In this document: positions 19,304 to 32,081 of the stretch, in pieces
Position numbering within the stretch: position 1 is the first letter of the stretch
Layout of the letters: every line of letters begins with the position of its first letter
DNA from: Chromera velia
Taxonomy: Eukaryota; Sar; Chromeraceae
Length of the DNA stretch: 46,048 nucleotides
Direction: 5' to 3'
Assembly (NCBI GenBank): GCA_018398765.1
Contig: JAHBMJ010000475.1
Coordinates: forward strand, 1 to 46,048
The notes under the pieces: generated by a model
Told to the model about the DNA's origin: nothing
What the model saw: only the letters and a program-made list of their open reading frames with translations
The model's database searches: none
Position numbers and translations under genes: made by a program

Positions 19304-22244
19304 ATGCCTCCGAAGGGACTCGACATGTCTCTTGACGACCTCATCAAGGCTGCCAGGCCTGGTGGGGGTAGAGGAGGAGGTAGAGGAGGCAGAGGAGGGG
19401 GGCGAGGGGGCGCTCGTGGGGGTCGCGGGGGGAGTCGCGGCGGTGGGAGAGGAGGGAGTAGCAAGGGTCTCTCGGGCGGCGGTAGAAGCTCTGGTCAGCT
19501 TTCGCGCTTCTTCGCGGGAAGGGATTCGGGTTTGGGACGTTGTCGTTCCGTAGTTGACGGTGGTGATGCCTCTTTCACGTTCATCGGATGAGAAGAAGAG
19601 CTCGGCGGAGGGCGAGCGTTGATGAGCTTTTGTGGAGTTCCCCCAGTCTGACAGAACGATTTCTCAGCAGAACGATTGAATTGGCACAGTGGCAAAGAGA
19701 AAAAAGAAAATCAGAACCGGGTCTGCTGACCGGTCGCGAGTCTCGGTGATTCCTTCCACCGTTTCTTCCTCTTCTCTCTTCTACGCGACAGAGAGAGAAA
19801 ACAATCAATCGATCCGTCGATCGATGGCAACAGACTCGCTTTGATGAGAAAGAGTGGCAAAGAAAGAGGAAGCAAATGAAAAAGGCGTGCCACCGCCTCT
19901 CTGTCCGAAGGAAGGAAAAACAAAGTGAAGAAAAGCGCCTTGACAAAAAAGTGTTGAAAGATCCACGCCAGGAAGGAAGCGTGAGATCATAGAGAAGCAG
20001 ACAGAGGCAGCAGTATGTACCAAAAAAGTCCCCAGCAGGACTTCGCCTCTTGCATTATTAAAGTCTGCAGGCGCACGGACAGAAAGCCACTTAAGAGCGC
20101 CATGACTTATCTCGATTGCTTCCTTCCTTCCTTTGAGCCCTTTCCAAGACCGGCCGAACACAATGCTGAGATGCAGAAGGTAGAGAGAACAGAAGACTCG
20201 AGGGAGGACGGTTCTTCCTTCCGAGGAGAGGGGGGAACTGCAGCAGGATTCTGCTTCTGGCCTCCCCTCAGCCCCCTCAGCCCTGCTAGGAATGTCCATC
20301 TGCGTCCTCCTGCCTGCATGATCGATCATGTGATGATCTGATACCACCTGGTGAAGATCCAAAAAGGTCACATCACAAACAACCTCCCTCTCTTTTCCTC
20401 TCTCTGGCCTCCGGTGGTGGCGTTCTCTCTACCGCTGCTCGTCTTTCTGCCTTTTCTTCTTTTCTCTTCTCTTCTCTTTCCCCCTTCTCCTTCCTACCAC
20501 AGGCCCAATCAAGAAGATGGGAGGCTCTCAGGGAAGAAACAACGCGAGAACAGGAGGGGGGGGCGGAGGCCGAGGGGGTGCGACGGGACCCCGCAGAGGA
20601 ACCGGCTCTGTCTCCCGCAACTCCGGTCCTTCCAACAGAGGCAGAGGAGGGGGCGGTGGGGGTCGCGGCGGGGGATTCGTCAGGGGAGGTGGTGGCGGTG
20701 GCTCTGCGAGAGGCGGACTCTTCGTGAGCAGGGTCAGTCTGTCAAATCCTAACTGTCGACGCATCGAACTCTTTTTTTCGAAGGATGTGTGGTCCGTGAC
20801 GGTTTTCAGTGCAGGAATTGGTACACTACGTGACGGTGCGCAGTCTTGCTTTATCAGCATCGTCTTTCCGCTCCTCTCTTCTCCTCTCTCCTGAAAGCTT
20901 GATTTTGTGTGTGTGTGTGTGTGTGTATATCGGCTATCTGCTTGTGTGTGCAGAACTACGGTGGAGGCGGAAGGGGTGGCGGCTTCCGTGGCGGCAGGGG
21001 AGGCCGCGGGGGCTTCGGCGGCGGGAGGGGGCGGGGTGGGTACTTCCAGGGGGGCGGCGGGGGATACGGCGGTGGGGGTTTCGGAGGAGGGTACCAGATG
21101 GGCGGCGGCCCTTCCTTCTACGGGGGCGGCGGGGGGAGAGGAGGGGGGGGCGGGTACGTCGACAGGGACAGAGGTGGATACAAGAGCAACGCAAATCAAG
21201 TGCTGGTGAACAACGTCAGTCAGTCATTTAGGAAATCAACGAACGCGGCAAATGGAGGACAGGGACTGATCCAGGATGTGTTTCCTTCCTTTCCTCCTGC
21301 GTTGTTTTGTTGCTTGCTTGCTTGTTCGAGGGTGTGTGTTCCTCTCCGATTAACGAGTCCCTTTCGACTGATTGCTCTCTTGTTCCTGTGTCTTTTTTTT
21401 TCGCGGAAGTGATCGCCTGTCGCTGTGGTTCTCTTGTTTGTTTGTGTGGTTGGTTGCCCAAGCTTCATCAGTCTCTCTTGCGATCACAGCGGTTGGCGTT
21501 TTTTTCTTTCAGTCCGTTTTCCTCTCTTCTCTTTGGTCATTCTGTGTCTGGCGTTCCGATGAAAGAAGCTGAACGTTGTGCATGTCCCCGTTGGTGCAAG
21601 CTTGCTTGGTTGCTTTCCTGCATGGTTGATATTCGAATGATCTTCTTTCTACCTGCTGCCTGTGCGTGACTGAATTGAATGATGACCCGGCCGGCCTCAT
21701 GCAGATCCCCAGCAACCTCTCCGAGAAGGACCTGGCCGACGCCTTCCAGTCTGTGGGGCAGGTCCTGTACACCTCCTTTCTCAAGGACTCGGGGGTGAGT
21801 CGATGGATGGATGGGCTTTCTTTTTTCTCTTTCTTTCCTGTGTCTCCTGTAGTGGCACTCTGTTTTTTCAGACCTTCTGCTTTCCGAGCGTCGAAATCGT
21901 GTGTGAGTGTGTGAGGGGTCGCCTCTGTAGTCATTGCCTCTTTCTCGTGGAGCAGTTCACAGGGTGTGTGGCTGGAGGGAGAAGATAGCCATGAAAGATG
22001 GATGTGTTTCTTTCTTTCTTTTCTTCTTTCTTTCTTGCGGCATCTGTCGCCTCTCCATTCTCCTGTTTTCGTATTACTCTACATATATATGTATATATAT
22101 ACACATATATATGTTGTGCAGAACCGCTACATAGGGAGAGCGGTGATCCAGTTCGCCGACTACGGATCTGCTCAGCGCGCAGTTGCTCAGTACGACGGAG
22201 GAGACCTGAACGGATCGATCATCAAGGTGACCCTGGATTCCTAA
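19304..22244 (+). CDS. ALYREF: ALYREF/Yra1/THO4-type mRNA export adaptor (five exons, 297 aa)
   Basis: The protein couples splicing and the TREX complex to nuclear mRNA export by binding the helicase UAP56 and RNA. Exons are 19304-19493, 20503-20732, 20954-21214, 21705-21794 and 22122-22244, all phase-compatible. The N-terminus has the UAP56-binding motif (MSLDDLIKAARPGG), close to ALYREF's own. Residues about 20-185 are RGG/Gly-rich. The C-terminal RRM runs from VLVNNIPSNLSEKDL (RNP2) to RYIGRAVIQF (RNP1) and ends KVTLDS. The RRM is split across exons 3, 4 and 5. Compared with animal ALYREF, the second RGG segment and the C-terminal UAP56 motif are missing. Exon 2 has two in-phase donors nine bases apart (gtgagc at 20724, gtcagt at 20733), so a three-residue length variant is possible. 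A related REF-family RRM adaptor cannot be excluded. Confidence 0.94.
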
Positions 22245-23888
22245 CTGATCGGGGGGGGAGGCGGAGAGAGAGACGGCTGACTGACTTGGAGGAGGCTGGA
22301 GGGGCTGTTAGACTGGGAAGGGAGGGGAGTGGGAGGGCGAGAAGCAAACATGAGTGGCTTCGATCATGGAGTGATTTCCCTTCCTGCATTGCACACCTTC
22401 TGTAGATGCACAGGGAGGGGCTTTCTTGCTTTCTTTTTTACCCTCTCCCTCTGTTGTACATCTCTGTGAGAGTGTATAGACAGGCTGACGACAGTCTGAA
22501 AAAAGAAAAAAGGAAACAAAAAAAGGAAGTTAGGGCGCTGATGACGTTTTGAAAGTAACTTAAAGAAACGGAAAGAAAAGCGAAATGCGTGGGCCGCCGA
22601 CATAGTTGTGGGGGGGAGGGGGGGCAGGAGCAGCTGAGAAAAAAGAGTCGATGAAAGCTCCATGCGGTCTGCGTGCACTCATGCATGCATGTCGTGCCGT
22701 CCTGAAGAAAATCCGCAGCCTTCCACTTCATCCGCGCGCGCCCTTGTCCTGCTTCCGCTTTTTGCAAAAAACAAAAGCCAATTGGTTGATGGTAGGACGA
22801 GTGACAGAAATTGAAAGGAAAACAAAGAGATGCAGGCAATCACGTGGATCGTTCAACAGTCGGGAGGCACCAACGGTCATTGCAGGAGCAAGTGAAAGAA
22901 GAGAAAGGCGATGGCATGTGGCAGTTGCTGTGAAGATTCATAGATTCACTTAGCATGTTTTCATCCGAACGACCAGCCGTGGTTTCAACTGGTTGCGATC
23001 CATCATGCGGCCGCTCCAGGCGAGTGTGCAGCCCTAGATTAGATATTCAAAATTTGAAAAAATCTTACCTTTCAATCGGTACGTAGAGATTCCATACTAC
23101 TAGAGAAAGATGATTTCAAAGATCTAGAGAGAGATCTATAAACAAATATTTAGATTGTGATGAACATTATTTTAGTATTTTCTTGTGTTACCTACATCTT
23201 CATCTTTTCGTTTATTCTTATAAAATTTAAATATATACAATTATAATGAATATAAGTATGATTCATCATAAACTTTTGAATGAACTAGTATATATGTGAT
23301 ATTCTTCCTAGGCCGTGCACTAGATAAAAAAAAATAAGAAAACCTTTTTTTTTAGAAGTCTAGTCAGAAGTTGGGTCTAAACTAGACAAACAACTGTTGT
23401 TCAAGTATTGTAAGAGTGTTACAGGGAGTGTTGCATGAAAAACAACTGTTATTTAGTGGATAAATAAATAAATAAATAAAAAAACTAGCAAAACTTTTTT
23501 TTTTCTTTTTTTATTTAGCTAGTTATTTAGCTAGTGCATGCAGGGCCTTTTTTCGTTTCTGAATGGGAAAACGTTCACGATCATGAAAAGGATGAAGGAG
23601 GACAAAAGTATGTCGAAGTAGGTTGAGGATTGAGCGGGGTTAGGGACGGTAAATAAGCACCCCTTGCATGCCTATCTCCCACTCGGTTCGCACCGAGACT
23701 CAATATCCAGTCAGACCTGCGAACATACCACGGAGATCGATTGATATCCTGAAGCATGCTCAAAGCACAAGAATTTTTGGAGGTACAGCTCGATCGGTAT
23801 ATTGGCTTACCTTCACACAGTTCTTTCATTTGCTTTCGTTAACTCCTTTTCACTCATGCAGACAGTCTTTTCAACAAATTCCTTCAGT
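22245..23888. other. Intergenic DNA between convergent genes
   Basis: The ALYREF gene ends at 22244 and the minus-strand gene ends at 23889. The first part has G-rich runs near 22250 and 22610; 23040-23560 is AT-rich with an AAAT repeat at about 23460-23478. Short open frames have no support. TGCATGCA-type motifs occur at 22680-22688 and 23534-23540. Confidence 0.5.
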
Positions 23889-24752
23889 CTACTTTAAGAC
23901 AAAGAGAGGGTCTCCCAATAGATTTTCACTGATACGAGCGGATGCGAGAGGTTCCTCGATGATCAGCCCCTTCATGTGCAGGTCACAGAAGTCGATCAGA
24001 AAGCGGTCCTGGGCGATGTAGCCTAAGCGGGTGTTCAGCTCAAGCATCTTTGTGTGGTCCTTCAGGAGTGCCACTCTCACTTTGAGTTTGGGCAGCTCGG
24101 CGGAGTAGAAGGCATTGTCGTAGCGACTCACGCTGCTGATGTGCTTCACTTCCTTGTCGTGCAGGCTCTGCAGATGAGCAATTTGATCTGCCGAAGCCCT
24201 GTTGCGCCTCAACTTCAGGAGGTCCTCGTGGTGAGTGAACTTGTACTTCTCTAACACCTCCTCCACCTCTCCAAAAAACAAAAAACTGTCCTTCTGCTTG
24301 TGCAGGGGGTTCTTGTCGGCCTTGACCTCTTGGAGCTCTTTACACTCAGATGAAAGATGCCACTTCGTGTGAGAAAGGGGGCTAGAGGAGAAGTTGAGGT
24401 GTGCCTTCTCCTCTACAGGCACAAAAGGGCAGTTCGCTGCGTGGATGGTGTCCTGGAAGTCCAGGACCCGGGGGTGGTTGTTGTACTGAAGCTGTTCCAT
24501 GTTGAGCTTGGAAGAATATTTTTTCTTCAATTTGAGGTACTTCACCTGCTCGTCTAGATTCTTTAGCTTCGTGTTCTTGGCAGCAAACATACAGAGCCTA
24601 TGACACCTATCAGGTGGGCGGACAGGTTCAGGAGGAGCTTGTTGATCTCCTCCCCCAGCCTGGTTCCCAGGCGGCAGAGGGTCAACTCGTCCAGGGTTGA
24701 CTGCAGCTGCAGCTTTGGGCTTTTCCTGCTTGAAAAATGCACCAAGCCTCAT
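23889..24752 (-). CDS. Unrecognised protein segment, 287 codons, continuing the frame of 24768-25064
   Basis: I do not recognise it. The frame encodes a Lys/Leu/His-rich protein with scattered Cys and His (for example KWHLSSECKEL, HHEDLLKLRR, RFLIDFCDLHMKG). It lies in the same reading frame as the 98-codon segment just upstream, separated by one TAA (24768-24770) and five further sense codons. It may be the C-terminal part of a single protein of about 390 residues that has been broken, or a separate short gene starting at 24752. Isolation in AT-rich repeat DNA and lack of introns hint at a transposon-derived or retroposed origin, but no terminal repeats were found. Confidence 0.5.
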   Translation of the reverse strand: MRLGAFFKQEKPKAAAAVNPGRVDPLPPGNQAGGGDQQAPPEPVRPPDRCHRLCMFAAKNTKLKNLDEQVKYLKLKKKYSSKLNMEQLQYNNHPRVLDFQDTIHAANCPFVPVEEKAHLNFSSSPLSHTKWHLSSECKELQEVKADKNPLHKQKDSFLFFGEVEEVLEKYKFTHHEDLLKLRRNRASADQIAHLQSLHDKEVKHISSVSRYDNAFYSAELPKLKVRVALLKDHTKMLELNTRLGYIAQDRFLIDFCDLHMKGLIIEEPLASARISENLLGDPLFVLK

Positions 24753-24767
24753 CTGTGTCTTAAAATT

Positions 24768-25064
24768 TTATAGTGCAAGAAGGTGGCTCCCCTCATGAAT
24801 GTGTCCCTCAGCATCCCCCTTCTTGTTGGAGTGGTAGATCTCATACAGATTGTCAGCGCGCCTCAGCAGAAACTGCTTGTCACAAGGCTTGCAGCTTGCC
24901 TCCACGCGTTTCTGGCCCTTATACATAACGGTTTTGAAGGTGATCTTGTTCTTTGACAGAAGCTTTTGATCCTCTGCAGAAAGCTGAATCTGTGGGTCTG
25001 ACATGCCAGTTTTTGCCTTTTTCTCAGGAGGCTCTTCCCCGCCATTTCGAGAATCACCAGGCAT
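24768..25064 (-). CDS. Short zinc-finger-like N-terminal segment (98 aa), ends at an in-frame TAA
   Basis: The segment has a charged N-terminus and then a CKPCDKQFLLRRADNLYEIY motif followed by His residues, resembling a C2H2/BED-type finger of the kind often found in transposases and their domesticated relatives. The second Cys-to-His spacing is not canonical, so metal binding is uncertain. The TAA at 24768-24770 is followed in the same frame by 292 open codons. No phase-0 intron that keeps the finger and skips the stop was found. Confidence 0.5.
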   Translation of the reverse strand: MPGDSRNGGEEPPEKKAKTGMSDPQIQLSAEDQKLLSKNKITFKTVMYKGQKRVEASCKPCDKQFLLRRADNLYEIYHSNKKGDAEGHIHEGSHLLAL

Positions 25065-26379
25065 GTTTTCGAGTCAAAAAAAAACAACCACCTTAAAGGG
25101 ACTCTGTCAGACAATGCGCGAGACGGTTTGGGTGAGGCATGAACTACCAAAATCACCAGAAATTCTAATGCAGACTATATCAGACAAGGAAAGAATGGGC
25201 AGGACAGACCAGGACAGCAAAGCTCCTGCCAACCCTGCAAGCAAGTAGAGTATGACAGTGAAGAATAGCTGGGCGATGAGCATGAGTCCATTGAGTTGAT
25301 TGAAGTATCATATTCTTTCAGCGTGACTTGGAGACGGCAATTGGAGACGGCAGAGTTGACCGCTCAAAACGAACCCCGGTTTTGTTGGGAGGTCGGGCCG
25401 CCGCCATAAAAACCCTCGGGGTTGTTTGATTTAGGCCCGCGAGCTCTGGACGCCGCCGCCAAAAACAGTAGGGGTTCCAAATAGGATAAGGGGGGTGATT
25501 GTACATCAGTACGCGTGTGCATGATGCATGCAAGTTTTTTTTTTCTCCCCCCGCAAGTTTGTTCGCGTGCAAAGGCAAGTGTGAGACGTAAGTTTGCATG
25601 TGCGTCCGCCAGCGTCCGCGGAGGGCAGCTCTAGGCAGCTCAATCCAGTGAATTCAAATACCGCTGCCTCAGTAAACACCCAATAAGGCACTCTGATACC
25701 TGAGGGTGGGTGTGCTTCTGTAATTAAAAGTAACATTCTAAGGCAAATTTTAGTTATACTGATCATCACATTAAAGTTAATTTAAAAATAATTATTATAC
25801 ACACAGTAGTTATGTGCAAATAACCTGCCAGTGTCATACATAGTTCTGTTAGTAATGGTAAATTGCGCATAATTGCATAACTGTTAAGTGCTAAATTACG
25901 CAACTGTTAAGTGCTGTTTACATTTAAAAAGTTTAAAAAAATATATAGAAGCTATAGTTTAAAAGTTAAAAATAAATGAACAAAAAAAAAAGTTTTTGAT
26001 CACTTATTTTTCCTGGTGTTTTTCTTTTTTTTTTTTTCAGTTAACGCCTACAGTGTATATTGCTAAATAAGAACCATTATTAAAAATACTTCATGCATGC
26101 ATACATGACCACAAAATTTTTTAATAATTGTTCAATTATATTTGAAGCATTTTTTAAATATAATTTTTTGCGCATTGCTGCAAAAAAATGAATGTTTCAC
26201 CTTTATGGTAAGTTGATACCAATGTTTCGAAAAAATCAGTTTTTGCGTTTTTTGAAGCCTTTTCCGTTTTCGTTTTGACTGCTTATTCTATTGCTAGTTT
26301 CCCCGCACTTTCAGTGTAGTATCCTACCACGAAAGAGCAAACACACGACAATTACGCTGCAACACCCGCGTCCCCTCCT
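25065..26379. other. AT-rich intergenic DNA
   Basis: It lies upstream of the broken minus-strand gene and downstream of the Prp3 stop. Poly(A) and poly(T) tracts and a TGCATGCA at about 25522-25529 are present. AACTGTTAAGTGCT occurs twice near 25880-25913. No gene is supported. Confidence 0.5.
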
Positions 26380-29300
26380 TTAAATGTCCCGTTGAGGGTC
26401 ACGCCACTTGAGCATCATCTCCAGGTAGTGTTCCTGCATGCAAGCAGGCAGGCAGGTAGACAGGCAGAGCGACAGGACAGCAAGATGGGTTGATTTGAGA
26501 TAGAGGGTGCGCAGGCAACTCTTATTTCCAAATCGTTGATGTGGGTTTGTTCGGTGAACCGCTGTGCCTCAGAATTATCGACGTGTGTTCATGAGAATTA
26601 AGAATCGGCACGTCAAAGAAGATGCTTTCTTCTCCGGATCCAGTCAACGGAATGAGAGACCGGGAGGGTCTGCCGATCTTCGACAGAAAAGGTGCGGAGA
26701 AGATACGAGAGCCCGAGAGACAACTAGGAAGATGTCAGTCAACCTGGCGGGTCGCAAACGCAATTCAGGATAGGAAAAATGGGAGCGAAGAAATAAGCGG
26801 GGACCAGGCCTCTACTTAGAGGTCTGTGCTCACCGACCCACCCCCCCCACCCACTCATCCACCAACCAACCGCGTCCTGTGACTTCATCTGGGACCGCGC
26901 CTCTTCAACGTCTTTGGCCACAATCACAGACCACTTCTTGAACACGGGGTCCTTCAAAACTCCCTGCATGCAGCATTCATTCCGTTAGTGCATGCACACA
27001 AATTGCATTTTTTCTTCCTCCCTGCGGAACCTACCGGAGCAGATTTTGGGTTTATGAACGGAGGGAGAAGCCAAGCAGAAAAAACAAGAACGCATCAAAA
27101 GAGCCCATAATATGTGTGACTTCAAGATTTTCGTTGTTTCCGTCAAGAGACGGACAAAAAAAAAAGAAACGCAATCGAGTAGCGTGGAATAGAGGCCAAA
27201 ACATGCCTGCAGGCTTCAGACTCAGTTGGTCACACACAGACGCAGAGACGCAGACGAGGGCAAAATACGTTTTTGCTTCCTGTCTTCTTGGGTTTCTCAG
27301 ATAAAAAGAGAGGAGGCAGGAGCATCACCGTCCAGAACAAATGAAGCACGTGCGCGGGAGAGAGAAAGAGAGAACCGAAAGAAAAAAAAAGGAGCAAGCG
27401 AGAAGGAAAGAAAGGGCAAAAAAATAGCTGAAGAAGAAGAAGAAGAAGAGGAAGAGGAAGAGGAAGAGGAAGAGAAAAAAAAAATCACTGACCCTCCAGA
27501 CAAGGTGACAGTTTCTGCTCTCTTCTCTCTCCTCATCGCTCTGCAGACACATCACGAGCAAGCAGACAAGAAGCAGCAAAAAAAAGAAAAATAGAAGTCC
27601 CATGATCACGTAAAATCAAAAGGACGACTTGGAAATCGGACAAAAAAAAAGTGTTGCGTCAACACAATTTGTTCAAGTGTGCTGAGCGACATGTAAGAGG
27701 AAGGGAGGAAGAAAGTTAATACCAAACCTGCCAGCACTGTTTCATTTCTTTATCTTTGTAGATATAAACTCTTCTGCTTCCCTTCTTTCTTACCTCGATT
27801 CCTTTGTTTGCACAGCGAGGCCCCCTCCACAAAAAAAAAAACCATCAATCATGCCCCCTCCCACCTCCCTCCCTCCCTCCGACCTCATCTGCATCGTCTT
27901 CCCTCGCTCTTGCGGCCTCGACCTCCTCGCCCCAGTTGATGCGCCTCATCATCAACTTCGAGTACCGCGTCACCGCGCGGGTTCCCCCCTCCACCACCAC
28001 CAGGTGGAACGGAAGCTGGGCACAGACCTGGGGACACACACACACGCACACACACACACAGAGAGAGAGAGAGGGAGAGAGAGGGAGAGACAGAGAGAGA
28101 AAGAAGCACAGAGAGGCAGGCAAACAGATGTGCAGCACTATGCGTTTTTTCTTTCAGATAGACGGACTGTTCTTTTTCTCTTCCTTTTCCTTCACAATTC
28201 TTAATCAAATAGACAGACAGGGAGGCAGGCACCATTGATTGATCGTGTCATCGTTTCACTGCATGCCCGGAGTTTCCAGATCATTTCGTTAAAATTGATG
28301 AACCGAACGTAAAGAGAAAGAAGAGAACGCGAACCGACTACACAAGCGGGAGGAAAAACAGAAACCTGACAGCAGAAGGCACACCACCACGCGACTTATG
28401 GGACGAAAGATGAGGGTGGGTGCAAGCCCAAGGGAGGAAGGCAGAGGACCAGACAGTCCAGAGGGCCCAAAGAGACGTGCACAATGAAGCAAACTCTTCT
28501 TTCTGCATGCATGCCTTTTCAGGTCACTCACCTGCAGGCGCTGTCTGTCCTCTTCAGACGGGGCACAAAGGATGCATGCAGAAAGAAGTCAGGGAGCCTT
28601 GGTAGCTTCTTTTCTCATTCAAAAAGCACGAATGCCGACGGAATCATCATCAGTCGACTCACCAGCGCCGCGCCTTTCAGGTGATACTGCTGCGCGTTCA
28701 TGTCCACCTTGAAGAGGTGCCGCTTGTTTGCCAGGTACTTCACAGCCCACACGCAGACCTCATGTTGAAGATCCGTGCCAGCCTGTTAGACAGACAGACA
28801 GGCAGGCACACATAGAGGCGCACAATCAAAACGCGTACTTCCTTCCCTTCTTCCTGAGAAACCACGGGCAGTCAGACATTCGGGAGAGAAAGCAGAAGAG
28901 CTAAAATCAACGAACTTAAAAACAAATGACTTCCGAAAGAAAGCAGGACAGACACCGTACTCACTGGGATGATTGAAAGGATGACACAGACAGTCAGGAG
29001 GAGTGACGGCATCGAAAAGAAGAGTTTCCCTTCAGTGCCGGATAGAGGGGTGCGAACTTGCACGCAAGACCACGACGCAAGAGGAGAGGAATCGAATGAA
29101 ATGGCATCGATGAGACGGACCTTCCACTTTGCCTCCTTCTTCTCCTTCTTCGCTTCAGGGTCGAGACGGCGTGCCTGCAGAGAAAGACAGTGTTGGAGAT
29201 GTGAGAGAGTGGGCGAAGGCGATAGATATGGCAGATACCGGAGTGGGGCAATGATACACAGAGGGCGCGGCAAAGCAACAATGTGGCCAAAGGGCTCCAA

Positions 29301-29690
29301 AGAGCTAAAGAAGAAGAAAGACGCAGACTGACCTCGTTTGCATCCTCATGCCTCTTCAGTCTCTCTGCCATCTGTTGCCGTGCGACTCTTTCGGCCTTCG
29401 AGGGTTCCTGCAGATAGATATGCAGAGACAGACAGAGACAGAGACACACACGGAAGGCAAGCAGGTAAAGGAACGGGACACAGATCGTCGCGATAGAGTC
29501 AGCGGAAAGGGACGAAACGAATGAAGAGAAGACCGAAGGCAAGAGCATCTGAAGAAAAGAAAGGGGGGTTCTCTACTCAACACCCAACAGCGAAAGAACG
29601 CCTCATTCATTCAAAGAAAAGGAAACAAGAAAGACGAAGGACCCAGGGACACACAGACAGTCAACATGTCTGTCTGTCTCTCCCTTTCTG

Positions 29691-29746
<56 letters not shown>

Positions 29747-31788
29747 CGTGTGTGTGTGTGTGTGTGTGCGTGTGTGCGTGTGTGTGTGTGTGTGTGTCGA
29801 CTGACCGCCACTGATTCGTTTTTGAGGACCCTCATGAGGTTCGACAGCTTCACCTTCGGGGGGGGCGGAGGGAGTTGGCCTGAGGGACGATCGGCAAAAG
29901 AAAATAAGGGGGCATGGAGCCTTCACACGTTCCTTACTCACAGACGAATGGTGAGGGAAGCGTCAGTACAGCCTATGAGATGTCTTGAAAAGCAAAACTG
30001 AGCAAAATACCTCCCATCCATGAAGAAAGAGCACACATCTCGCGTTCTCTCCCAGAGAAGAATGTACACGGGCATAATGCCCTAAAGCACGAGGGGTAAA
30101 ACCCAGGAAGAAAGGAAAGATGAAACCTGGCGAACGAAGAAGAAAGACACAGGCGAATGAATGAGAGAAAAACCAAAGCGGCTCTCTTTTCGTTTGGAAT
30201 TGATGAATTTGATTTTGTTCTCTCGGAACAGTAACCCACCAAGTCTGATTTTGTTCTGCTTTTCCTTCTCCTTCTCCTGTCGTTTCCTGCGCCTGAGTTT
30301 TTTCTTCTCACGAAGCGTCAAGTACATCGACACTACCGCTGGAGCTCCGGCTTCAGCTGGGGGCTGCATGAGAGGAAGAAAGCAAAGAAGGGCCAGGAAG
30401 GAAGACAAAAGGCACGCAAAAAGAAGAACAGCTTTCATGAGAAAAGCATACAAAGATGACTCCGGCAAAAGACAGGCCTGGATCAACTTCCTGCTTCAGA
30501 AAGCTTCTGAATCACGGCGTGAATGAGAATGGAAACGGATGTCCTTAGAGAGAAAAGAAAAGACGCGCGCTGTCCCTGTCATGGTGTTCAATGAACAAAA
30601 TGGAAGAGCATACGTGGCCCTGACACGAGGACAGAGAAGATGAACACATAGCTGAGAAATGAAAGCATTTGGATGCAGTGAGATGATCGCTCTTCACCAC
30701 ATCTATTCAGGCAAAATTGCCCCGATCGAGACGATACAAGAGAAAAACAAAATCGTATGACATGAGGGGAGATGCAGAAGAAGACAGGCGGCACCTCAGT
30801 CAACTGAGTGCGCGGTTTCTCTCTCTCTTTTCCGGCCTTGCTTGCATCTTCCGGCCTGCCTACTTAGCTGTCTCTGTGTTCACCTCTCTTCTGACCTGAA
30901 TGGGCACTGGGTGTTCGACGAGATGCGTAATTCTGAAGGGGTTGATCGTGTAGCTCTGCCCAGTCGTCACGCCTGTCAGTGATATGCCCTGAAGGATCGC
31001 GGGCAGAGACGAAAAGGAAGAGGTCGGAGGAGGGGGAGACGCCCCGTCACCAGCAGGGGGGGAGGAGGAGGCAGTCCCCGGACCGTCGGCACTCGCTTCC
31101 TTCTCCTTCTCCTTCTCTGCAGCCTCCCCTCCCTCCTCCTCCTTGGCCTTCGGCTCTTTGGTGGAGGGAAGATCGGTCGAGGCCGCGGCGGCAGAGGAAG
31201 AAGAAGAAGAAGCACCGGCGGCAGCTTCTGTTTCTTCTCCTGCTCCAGCTGCGGGTGTCTGCTGCGTTTGTTGGCCTTCGCCCTTCAGGATTTTCATCTC
31301 TTCTCCCTCTGCACCTGCCTGTCTGGTGTCTTTCTCGCCCTCCTTCGTCAAGATGAAAAGGTCCCACCTGAATTAATTAGTGCATGCATCGATCGATCGA
31401 AGAAACCAGACAGACAGACAGACAGACAGGCGATCAGATCAAAAGGGGACGAAGAGACTGACTACACAGGGGAGACAAGACAAAACAGAGAGGGGGAACA
31501 ACACACTGCCTACAACAATAGGGATGATTGCAGAGAAGGAAAAAAAGCCTACACTTCAGTATCAGGGAGGGAGGGACGAGAGGCGTCCATGCATTGTTGC
31601 TAGTCGGGAATGAAGACGAAAAGGCCATTGGGGAAGCATTCGAATAGACAGACAGACAGAGGCGGGTGGAGGAAGAACGATGCAGATAGATAGATGACAA
31701 GGGAAGGAGATCACACCGACAGGAAAGCGAAAGCAAGAGGAGCTAGCGAACAAGCAAACACAGATCACACAGAACGGAGTAAGACCCA

Positions 31789-31848
<60 letters not shown>

Positions 31849-32040
31849 AGGCAAACGAACGGACCACTCGACATCAGGGACTGCCTCGATGGCTTCTCTC
31901 CTTTCCTCCTCCCTCCTTGCCTCCTGTGCTCCTTCGTCTTCCTTCACTGGGGGTTCCCACTTCACTTCAATCTTGTTAGGGTCGTCCTCCTCTTCTTTCA
32001 GGTACTGCACACAACGCAGGAAGGAAAACACAACACTCAT

Positions 32041-32081
<41 letters not shown>

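Noticed and set aside
29660-29800. Use of all intron microsatellites as proof of perfect strand polarity
   Set aside because: This tract has the opposite orientation relative to Prp3, and 1-110 is an exception in the first gene, so the bias is stated only as a tendency.
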